Origin: an uncultured Campylobacteraceae bacterium
Lineage (GTDB): Bacteria > Campylobacterota > Campylobacteria > Campylobacterales > Arcobacteraceae
Assembly: GCA_913057765.1 (NCBI GenBank)
Contig: CAJXPH010000051.1
Coordinates: forward strand, 1 to 13,629
Reading direction: 5' to 3'
DNA: 13,629 bases
Below, one piece after another: positions 8,046-13,629 of the stretch (positions are counted from its first letter, which is position 1; every line of letters starts with the position of its first letter). Position numbers and translations under genes: made by a program. A model generated the notes under the pieces. The model was not told the DNA's origin. It saw only the letters and a list, made by a program, of their open reading frames with translations, and did not search any database.

Positions 8046-8107
8046 GAAAAGTCCTTTTGATTTTATATAAAAAAGTCTATCTATTTTATGGTTAAATGAT
8101 AGTTATA

Positions 8108-9238
8108 TTAGTCTTTATTTAGAATAATTATAAATTCTGCTCCAGTATATTCTACACTTTCATAAGTATATATTGAATTCTTTACTTCAATATTCCCTTT
8201 CATACTTTCATTGATTAATCTTTGCGACATGTATAATCCAATACCAGTTGCTTCTTTATCTTCTTTAGTTGTAAAGTTTTCTTCAAATACTTTATTTATG
8301 ATATCTTTATTTATCCCCTTTGCATTATCTTTTATAGAAATTTTTATTTCTCTCGATAGTTCTTCTAAATCAATAAAAATACATCTTTTAGTAATCTCAT
8401 TTTTAATGAAGGCATCTTTTGTATTATTTATTATATTTATAATAACTTGAACAAGTTCATTTGGATAATTACAAATTTTAATATTTTGTCCATTTTTAGA
8501 CATAATAATATTTATTACATTTTTATTTGTAACACCTTCTAAAAGTTTTAGACTATATTGAATATTGTCATATACATTAAAGGGAATCTTTTTATGCTCA
8601 CCTTTTATAAAATCTCTAAAATCATTTATTGTTTGAGACAAATATTGACTATTTTCAATAATGGAATTCAAGGTATTATTTAAATATGTGTCACTTAATA
8701 TTTTAAAATCATTTTGAAGTTGTATACCACTAGCAGTTGTAGCTATCATAGATAATGGCTCTCTCCATTGATGTGCAATATTTTCAAACATCTCACCCAT
8801 TGAAGCCATTTTTGACTGATGTAGTAAGATTTTATCTTTTTCTTTTAAAAGTTGTTCTTGTCTTTTTTGTTCTGTAAGATTTATATCTACACAAAACATT
8901 TCAGGTTCACTTGTATCTTCTTTTAACATTACGTGAGAGGAGAAGACATGAACAGTTGAACCACTTTTATGTTTTAGAGGTAATTCTCCTGTAGGAATGG
9001 CAATGCCCTTATCATACCAGTTTTGAATATGTGAGATTACTCCTTCTTTCATAAAGTCAGGAATAATTAAATCTTCAAGTTTTTTTCCAAAAGCTTCTTC
9101 ATAAGTATAACCATAGATTTCTTCGCTTGCTTTATTCCAATATATAACAGTTCTATCTCTATTATACCCTTGTACTGCAACGTTAGGAATCTTACTAATT
9201 AGTTCAACAAATTTATCATCTTTTGTATAAGTATTCAT
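8108..9238 (-). CDS. Soluble PAS-domain sensor histidine kinase
   Basis: The 376-residue protein has no transmembrane segment, so it senses in the cytoplasm. Residues ~10-122 are a PAS domain (VIYWNKASEEIYGYTYEEAFGK is the typical core), which could bind a small ligand, flavin or haem. A short coiled linker (~122-145) leads to the H-box MGEMFENIAHQWREPL, with His156 as the phosphorylated residue; this AHQWR(E/Q)PL form is very common in Campylobacterota kinases. The ATPase part shows the N-box (IINIINNTKDA, 266-276), a G1 box read as DNAKGI (304-309) where DNGxGI is usual, the F-box FEENFTTK and the G2 box TGIGLYMSQ (331-339). No response regulator is in the window, so the partner is unknown. 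The ribosome site is weak (GAGTAAC). It may head the lemA-DUF3137 transcript. Confidence 0.9.
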   Translation of the reverse strand: MNTYTKDDKFVELISKIPNVAVQGYNRDRTVIYWNKASEEIYGYTYEEAFGKKLEDLIIPDFMKEGVISHIQNWYDKGIAIPTGELPLKHKSGSTVHVFSSHVMLKEDTSEPEMFCVDINLTEQKRQEQLLKEKDKILLHQSKMASMGEMFENIAHQWREPLSMIATTASGIQLQNDFKILSDTYLNNTLNSIIENSQYLSQTINDFRDFIKGEHKKIPFNVYDNIQYSLKLLEGVTNKNVINIIMSKNGQNIKICNYPNELVQVIINIINNTKDAFIKNEITKRCIFIDLEELSREIKISIKDNAKGINKDIINKVFEENFTTKEDKEATGIGLYMSQRLINESMKGNIEVKNSIYTYESVEYTGAEFIIILNKD

Positions 9239-9436
9239 TTGTTACTCATTTATAATGTTTTATAAATATAGTATATCATTATTTATAATTTAAAAAATCT
9301 TAGTTAAAAAGTTAAATAAAAAATTTAATAATAGGGATTTTGATCAGTTTTGAATGAAAGACAAACTTTAAATTGTTTTAAACTTTTTTTTCTCCTGTAC
9401 TCACATATTGTAAGAATATTTAACTATAGTTTAAAC

Positions 9437-9456
9437 TGATAGTGAGTATCATTACT
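9437..9456. promoter_or_regulatory. Fur-box-like site upstream of the ABC/NnrS operon
   Basis: TGATA-GTGAG-TATCA (9437-9451) is a perfect inverted repeat. The 19-mer from 9438 agrees with the classical Fur consensus at 14 of 19 positions. It overlaps a second palindrome, AGTTTAAACT (9428-9437). The site lies 66 bases before the permease ATG; a plausible -10 (TATTCT, near 9469-9474) follows. The remainder of 9239-9521 is very AT-rich and shows no gene; the leftward kinase promoter must also lie there. Confidence 0.68.
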
Positions 9457-9521
9457 GTAAAAATAAGCTATTCTAAATCTAAACTTCAATGTTAAATATT
9501 AAATTATAGAAAGAGAGTTAT

Positions 9522-10304
9522 ATGAAATTTATTATAAAAATTATAAAAGATTTACCCGCTTATTTATGGAGTGGATGGGGTGCAATTGCATCAATTTTTT
9601 TGTTTATTGCATTTTGGGATTTAGGAAATCAATTGTATGGTAATTTAGTTCTTCCCAGTCCTAAAGAAACATTTTCCACTCTTTTTACAATGTTATATGC
9701 TGGAACAGTTTGGGGTGATATGATATTAACTATAACAAGGGCAATTTATGGATTTTCAATATCTTTATTAGTAGGCTCTTTTTTAGGGCTTATTTCAGGG
9801 CTTTTCTTGACAGCTTCTATGATGAGTAGACCTATTGTAACTATATTAGTGGGCATGCCACCAATTGCATGGATTGTTTTAGCAATGATTTGGTTTGGTA
9901 TGAGTGATATGACAGTTATCTTTACTGTAATTGTTGCTTCTTTCCCTATTATTTTTGTTGGAGCATTACAAGGAACGAGAACTATAGAGGGTGAATTAAA
10001 AGAGATGGCAGATAGTTTTAACCTGCCATTTCATATGAAATTATTTGATGTTTATTTTCCTCATATCTTTTCGTATATATTTCCTGCTTGGGTTAGTGCA
10101 TTAGGAATGTCTTGGAAGATTGTAGTTATGGCAGAACTTTTGTCTGCAAATGATGGTATCGGCGCTGCTTTAGCAATTGCAAGAAGCCAATTAGATACGC
10201 CAACAGCACTTGCATTAGTTGTTATTATGATTGGAACACTTCTTTTGATTGAATATTTGATTTTGGAACCTGTAAAAAGAGAGGTTGAGTTATGGAGAGA
10301 TTAG
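9522..10304 (+). CDS. ABC transporter permease, SsuC/TauC-like
   Basis: The 260-residue inner-membrane protein has about six hydrophobic helices and belongs to the binding-protein-dependent permease family (BPD_transp_1) of nitrate/sulfonate/taurine-type importers. The first helix (WGAIASIFLFIAFWDLGNQLYG) and LPSPKETF are typical of SsuC/TauC/ThiX-like proteins. The cytoplasmic EAA loop that docks the ATPase is at about residues 162-190 (KEMADSFNLPFHMKLFDVYFP); the usual small/Gly pair is Asp-Ser-Phe here, a mild divergence. AAAGAGAG precedes the ATG. It overlaps the ATPase gene by 13 bases. The family alone does not give the substrate, and the Fur-like site upstream argues against a simple sulfur-starvation role. 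Confidence 0.92.
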   Translation: MKFIIKIIKDLPAYLWSGWGAIASIFLFIAFWDLGNQLYGNLVLPSPKETFSTLFTMLYAGTVWGDMILTITRAIYGFSISLLVGSFLGLISGLFLTASMMSRPIVTILVGMPPIAWIVLAMIWFGMSDMTVIFTVIVASFPIIFVGALQGTRTIEGELKEMADSFNLPFHMKLFDVYFPHIFSYIFPAWVSALGMSWKIVVMAELLSANDGIGAALAIARSQLDTPTALALVVIMIGTLLLIEYLILEPVKREVELWRD

Positions 10305-11041
10305 AAGAATTAGTTGTAAAAAATGTTTCTCATTCTTTTGGGTTTGATGATATTTTAAAAGATATAAACTTCAAACTTGAAAAAGGAAAAGTATTATCAA
10401 TTGTTGGTCCTAGTGGAGGAGGTAAAACAACTCTCCTACATCTTTGCGCACATCTTTTAGATTTAGAAGAAGGGCAAATACAGAATAATTTTAAAAGTTC
10501 TTCTTATGCTTTCCAAGAAGCTAGATTACTCCCTTGGAAAAATGTAATAGATAATATTTCTTTAGGTTTAAAAGCAAAGGGAATAAAAAGAGAAGAACGA
10601 GAAAAAGAAGCAAGAAAAATTGCACTTGAATTTGGTTTAGATAAAGATGATTTTGAAAAGTTTCCAAAAGATTTAAGTGGAGGGATGAAACAAAGAGTTT
10701 CTTTTGCAAGAGCAATGGTTACAAAACCTTCTTTACTTTTTTTAGATGAACCTTTCTCTGCTCTTGATATAGGTTTGAAAAAAGAACTTCAAATGATGCT
10801 GATAAAAACAATAGAAAAAGAAAACTTAAGTGTATTATTTATTACACATGATTTAATGGAAGCAATAAAGTTAAGTGATGAGGTTTTACTTTTAAAAGCT
10901 GAACCAGTAGGGCATATAGTAAAAACTTTTACATATACATTACCTCAAATTTTAAGAGATGATGAATTTGTTTATGACCAAACAGCAAAGCTATTATTAA
11001 ATAGAACAATTATAGAAACATTTGAATTGGAGTTAAAATGA
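10292..11041 (+). CDS. ABC transporter ATPase, SsuB/TauB-like
   Basis: The 249-residue nucleotide-binding subunit powers the adjacent permease. All the motifs are intact: Walker A GPSGGGKTT (39-47), Q-loop Gln75 in FQEARLLPW (the LLPW form is standard in the SsuB/TauB/NrtD group), signature LSGGM (128-132), Walker B LLFLDEP (148-154), and H-loop His186 in ITHD. The ATG lies inside the permease end (13-base overlap) with AGAGAGG upstream. The stop overlaps the next ATG (ATGA at 11038-11041), so all three products are likely made in step. Confidence 0.95.
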   Translation: MERLEELVVKNVSHSFGFDDILKDINFKLEKGKVLSIVGPSGGGKTTLLHLCAHLLDLEEGQIQNNFKSSSYAFQEARLLPWKNVIDNISLGLKAKGIKREEREKEARKIALEFGLDKDDFEKFPKDLSGGMKQRVSFARAMVTKPSLLFLDEPFSALDIGLKKELQMMLIKTIEKENLSVLFITHDLMEAIKLSDEVLLLKAEPVGHIVKTFTYTLPQILRDDEFVYDQTAKLLLNRTIIETFELELK

Positions 11042-12285
11042 GTAATGATAATAATGAATTAAAACAATATGCAACAAACCATTATAGCCATTATCCCCAA
11101 GAAGAGGTTCCTTCTTATTTAGCTTATGGTTTTAGACCAATGTTTTTACTTCTTGCACCTTATATTGTAATATCTATTATTCTTTGGTCATTAAGTTTCT
11201 CTGGATTTATAAATTTAGATTTCATATCTGACCCTCTAACATGGCATATGTATGAAATGTTATATGGAATAGGTATTGCAGGGATAATTGCATTCTTTTT
11301 AACTGGTGCTCCTGAACTTTTCCCTGGGACTATTCCTATTGTTGGAAGACATTTGTTTTTTATTATTGCATGTTGGCTTATTGGACGAATTAGTTTCTGG
11401 TTTATGGATTATATAAATATTTATATTGTTTTTATTATTAATATTCTTCCTTTAATATGGATTATATTTTTAGTTTTTAAACCTGTTGTTTTTGATCCAA
11501 AGAGAAGACATTTATCTTTAGCAATAGTACTAATTATCTTATTGGGAATTCAAGTTTGGTTCTTTTTCTCTATTATTGGATTTAGTTCTACTTCATCAAA
11601 AGATATTTTAATAGTTGCTCTTGGGGTTTTTACTATATTAGAACTTTTAGCATTAAGAAGAATTAATATGGAAGCAATTAATGAACTTCTTGAAGATGAA
11701 AATATTGATGAAGTATTTTATTCAAGAGCTCCAAGGTATAACCTAGCCATATTTTGTGTTAGTTTGTATACGATTTTAGAGTTCTTATATCCCAGCAATT
11801 CTATCTTAGCATATATTGCATTTGCAAGTACAGCATCAATTCTGGGAATTATAAATGATTTTATACTAAAAGATAATAATATACTCTTTAAACCATTTGT
11901 AATATATATGATATCAATTTTAGTTCTTATGTCTTTAGGCTATGGATTTATAGCTTATGACTATTTAAATACAGATATTTATATGCTAAATCACTTTAGA
12001 CACTTTCTTACAACTGGTGTATTTGGTCTAGTTTTTTATATTGTAATGATAATTGTTTCTACAATTCATACTGGACGACATCTCTTTTCAAATTCTTGGA
12101 TTATGTTAGGTGTGATTCTTATTGTACTTGCAACATTAATTCGAAGTTTCATTCCTTTTTATGAGCAATATATAATGGAAGCATATATTGTATCCTCTAT
12201 TCTTTGGGCGATACCTTTTATCATTTATATGAAGATATTTTTTCCATTTTTAATTAACTCTAGAGCTGATGGAATACCTGGATAG
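11038..12285 (+). CDS. nnrS: NnrS family membrane protein
   Basis: The 415-residue protein has roughly twelve transmembrane helices. NnrS signatures are clear: YGFRPMFLL (30-38), DPLTWHMYEMLYGIGIAG (65-82), FLTGAPEL, the late HFRHFLTTGVFGL...VSTIHTGRHL segment (319-349), and the C-terminal end ADGIPG. NnrS was described as a haem- and copper-containing membrane protein linked to nitric-oxide metabolism in denitrifiers. Here the WHxHE motif reads WHMYE (His70, Tyr72, Glu73), so one expected histidine is missing; His319, His322, His344 and His348 remain as possible ligands. No denitrification or NO reductase gene is present. Four-base coupling to the ABC ATPase gene and a shared Fur-like promoter suggest a role with the transporter, perhaps in metal or haem-linked chemistry. 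Confidence 0.9.
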   Translation: MSNDNNELKQYATNHYSHYPQEEVPSYLAYGFRPMFLLLAPYIVISIILWSLSFSGFINLDFISDPLTWHMYEMLYGIGIAGIIAFFLTGAPELFPGTIPIVGRHLFFIIACWLIGRISFWFMDYINIYIVFIINILPLIWIIFLVFKPVVFDPKRRHLSLAIVLIILLGIQVWFFFSIIGFSSTSSKDILIVALGVFTILELLALRRINMEAINELLEDENIDEVFYSRAPRYNLAIFCVSLYTILEFLYPSNSILAYIAFASTASILGIINDFILKDNNILFKPFVIYMISILVLMSLGYGFIAYDYLNTDIYMLNHFRHFLTTGVFGLVFYIVMIIVSTIHTGRHLFSNSWIMLGVILIVLATLIRSFIPFYEQYIMEAYIVSSILWAIPFIIYMKIFFPFLINSRADGIPG

Positions 12286-12299
12286 TTTAGTAAATATAT

Positions 12300-12312
12300 A
12301 ATAATGATTATC
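12300..12312. promoter_or_regulatory. Fur-like element (distal) before the binding-protein gene
   Basis: AATAATGATTATC agrees with GATAATGATAATC at 11 of 13 positions. It lies 15 bases after the NnrS stop and just upstream of TATAAA (12318-12323), a candidate -10. Confidence 0.45.
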
Positions 12313-12340
12313 AAAATTATAAAACTTTAAGACATTTATT

Positions 12341-12370
12341 GATAATATTCATTAATGATAATGAATATCA
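12341..12370. promoter_or_regulatory. Strong Fur-like operator with a perfect 10-bp inverted repeat
   Basis: ATATTCATTA (12345-12354) and TAATGAATAT (12359-12368) are perfect inverted copies with a four-base spacer. The cluster contains several overlapping GATAAT-type hexamers (12341-12346, 12357-12362) and GATAATGAATATC, which matches the Fur repeat at 11 of 13 positions. It sits 20 bases before the ATG at 12390, ahead of the ribosome site AAGGAGAG. This gives the binding-protein gene its own regulated promoter, separate from the operon upstream. Confidence 0.72.
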
Positions 12371-12389
12371 ACAATAAAAGGAGAGTTTT

Positions 12390-13370
12390 ATGATAAAACT
12401 TTTAAAAATATTATATATAAGTTTAATTTTTTCTATTACTGCTTTTGCTTCACAAAGTAATAAAATTGTAGTTGCAGGTCCCTTTGCCTCAGTATCTCAT
12501 CCTATTATACATATGATACATACAAATGCTTTAAAAGATTTGGGAAAAGAAGTAGAGTTTAGATTATGGAAAAATCCTGATGAACTTAGAGCTTTAGTTT
12601 TAAATAGTGATGTGAAATTTATTGCACTTCCAACAAATGTAGCTGCAAATTTACATAATAAAAGTATTGATATTAAACTTTTAAATGTCTCTGTTTGGGG
12701 AATTTTAGGGATGGTCTCTCGAGATAAAAATTTAAAAATTCTAAGTGACTTTAAAGATAAGGAAATTGCAGTTCCTTTTAGGTCTGATATGCCAGATATT
12801 GTATTCCAAGAACTTATTAAAAAAAGAGGTTTGGATCCTAAAAAAGATTTTAAATTAAAATATGTATCTAGTCCCATTGATGCAATGCAAATGTTAGTTT
12901 TAAGGCAAGTTGACCATGCACTTTTAGCAGAACCTGCTATTTCAATAGCTTTAAGAAAAACAGAGTCTTTCCCTATAAAGCTCATTGCTCCTAATCTGTA
13001 TAGGAGTGTAGACTTACAAGAAGAATGGGGACGGCTTTTTAAAACAGAAGCAAAAATTCCACAAGCAGGAATGGCATTTCTAGGTAAAACAGAAGATAAT
13101 GAGAACTTAATCAAAAGATTTATGACTGAGTATGAAAAATCGTTAAACTGGTATAAATCAAATCCAAAAGAAGCAGCTGATTTGGTAGTAAAAACTTTAC
13201 CTATGCTTGATTCTGAAGGTCTGGCTGATTCTATAAATCATATAAATTTAAATCATGTAAAAGCAATTGATTCAAAAAAAGATTTAGAATTTTTCTATGA
13301 AATACTAAAAAAAAGTAATCCAAAATCAATAGGTGGGAAACTACCTTCACAAGGTCTTTATTATGAGTAA
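12390..13370 (+). CDS. Periplasmic substrate-binding protein, NMT1/SsuA-like, of the adjacent ABC transporter
   Basis: The 326-residue product has a clear Sec signal peptide (basic MIKLLK, hydrophobic core, cleavage likely after AFA at residue ~20) and no lipobox cysteine, so it is a free periplasmic protein. The body has the two-lobed type-II binding-protein pattern: VVAGPFASVSHPIIHMI, DELRALVLNSDVKFIALPTNVAANL, DFKDKEIAVPFRSDMPDIVFQELIKKRGLD, and the SSPIDAMQMLVLRQVDHALLAEPAIS hinge segment, as in SsuA/ThiY-type proteins. It almost certainly serves the permease and ATPase encoded upstream. The start is supported by AAGGAGAG before the ATG. A separate Fur-like promoter would let binding protein be made in excess over membrane parts. 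The ligand cannot be read from sequence. Confidence 0.9.
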   Translation: MIKLLKILYISLIFSITAFASQSNKIVVAGPFASVSHPIIHMIHTNALKDLGKEVEFRLWKNPDELRALVLNSDVKFIALPTNVAANLHNKSIDIKLLNVSVWGILGMVSRDKNLKILSDFKDKEIAVPFRSDMPDIVFQELIKKRGLDPKKDFKLKYVSSPIDAMQMLVLRQVDHALLAEPAISIALRKTESFPIKLIAPNLYRSVDLQEEWGRLFKTEAKIPQAGMAFLGKTEDNENLIKRFMTEYEKSLNWYKSNPKEAADLVVKTLPMLDSEGLADSINHINLNHVKAIDSKKDLEFFYEILKKSNPKSIGGKLPSQGLYYE

Positions 13371-13476
13371 CAATGAAAAAATAGATATTAAAGAGTTACA
13401 AAAAAAGTGGAATGACTTAAGGGAAAAAACTGAAATTAAAACAGATGTAATAAAAAATATAAAGGTAGAGAAATGA
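13363..13476 (+). CDS. 37-residue charged small ORF, translationally coupled
   Basis: A complete short ORF runs from ATG 13363 to TGA 13476. It overlaps the end of the binding-protein gene by eight bases (ATGAGTAA), with AAGG at 13351-13354 as the ribosome site. The product is hydrophilic and helix-prone, with many Lys and Glu and the core DIKELQKKWNDLREKTE. No signal, cysteine or membrane segment is visible. Its stop overlaps the next ATG (ATGA, 13473-13476), so it lies within a coupled chain of genes. The family is not recognised; a small cytosolic accessory protein is possible. Confidence 0.6.
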   Translation: MSNNEKIDIKELQKKWNDLREKTEIKTDVIKNIKVEK

Positions 13477-13580
13477 TGTTAATTAATATAAATAGCATAT
13501 TTAAAGATGCTATTTTAGAAGAGAATGTTAATACCTTAGAAAAAATCTTATCTTCATCAGATACAAGAATAGAGTTGATT
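13473..13580 (+). CDS. 5' fragment of an unknown gene (truncated by the contig end)
   Basis: Thirty-six codons are present from ATG 13473 (a second in-frame ATG follows directly at 13476). The start overlaps the previous stop as ATGA, and GGTAGAG lies just upstream. The visible peptide (MMLININSIFKDAILEENVN, then TLEKILSSSDTRIELI) begins as a soluble protein with no signal peptide. Natural sequence ends at 13580; the codons that would follow come from the adapter and must not be translated. It is the fourth member of the unit beginning at 12390 or close to it, so it probably belongs to the same transport function. Confidence 0.6.
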
Positions 13581-13629
13581 CTGTCTCTTATACACATCTC
13601 CGAGCCCACGAGACCAGAGAGGATCTCGT
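13581..13629 (+). other. Illumina/Nextera P7-side adapter (artefact)
   Basis: Bases 13581-13599 are the mosaic end in reverse (CTGTCTCTTATACACATCT). Bases 13600-13614 are the read-2 overhang CCGAGCCCACGAGAC. Bases 13615-13622 are the i7 index CAGAGAGG. Bases 13623-13629 begin the P7 arm. This is synthetic and should be trimmed. Confidence 0.98.

Noticed and set aside
8211..8450. 79-codon + strand open frame with hydrophobic product
   Set aside because: It is antisense to the ATPase domain of the histidine kinase, whose N, G1, F and G2 boxes are intact; the hydrophobicity is a by-product of the reverse frame.
11038..12285. Denitrification or NO-response cluster suggested by NnrS
   Set aside because: No nitrite, nitric-oxide or nitrous-oxide reductase and no NO regulator gene lies in the window; the coupling is to an ABC transporter.
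12497..13114. 205-codon open frame on the minus strand
   Set aside because: It lies entirely inside the binding-protein gene in the opposite strand, with no family resemblance or ribosome site; the + strand protein has clear domain and signal-peptide features.
9522..13370. Direct naming of the transporter as ssuABC or tauABC
   Set aside because: Only family-level similarity is visible; no sulfonate or taurine enzymes are nearby and the promoter sites look iron-responsive, so specific symbols would be misleading.
49..13580. CRISPR arrays, tRNA, rRNA or prophage genes
   Set aside because: I looked for spaced direct repeats, cloverleaf-like segments, rRNA-like GC-rich stretches and integrase or phage genes and saw none.

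Overview
This is an AT-rich window (roughly 70% A+T by eye). Its gene content and protein style point to a Campylobacterota member, most likely Arcobacteraceae (Arcobacter-like). That placement is inference from composition, codon use and families; there is no rRNA here to confirm it. Both ends are artificial. Bases 1-48 are an Illumina P5/i5 plus Nextera read-1 adapter and bases 13581-13629 are the Nextera read-2/i7 adapter, so the natural DNA is 49-13580 and the first and last genes are cut by the library ends.

Left region (50-6316). The 3' end of an integral-membrane, possibly GT-C-type glycosyltransferase gene is followed by two large genes that each have Fur-box-like sites upstream. The first encodes a secreted, cysteine-free 670-residue protein of unknown function and ends at a strong terminator. 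The second encodes an unusual 1120-residue protein: a four-helix membrane module with possible b-heme ligands, a YVTN-type beta-propeller, and a six-CxxCH multiheme cytochrome c with a C-terminal beta-rich domain. It also ends at a terminator.

Middle region (6407-9238). A 37-residue single-pass membrane miniprotein gene converges on a leftward cluster: a soluble PAS-histidine kinase, then a LemA protein, then a DUF3137 membrane protein. The last two overlap by one base.

Right region (9437-13580). A Fur-box-like site precedes a tight operon of an SsuC/TauC-like ABC permease, its ATPase and an NnrS-family membrane protein. The matching NMT1/SsuA-like periplasmic binding protein follows behind its own cluster of Fur-like sites. 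Coupled to it are a 37-codon ORF and a further gene cut off by the contig end.

The unifying theme is probable iron control. Four transcription units (670-aa protein, fused cytochrome, ABC/NnrS operon, binding protein) carry TGATA-N5-TATCA or GATAATCATTATC-like elements in their promoters. I infer a Fur-regulated periplasmic redox plus uptake system that handles iron, an iron chelate, haem or a related small ligand. The substrate cannot be read from the sequence.
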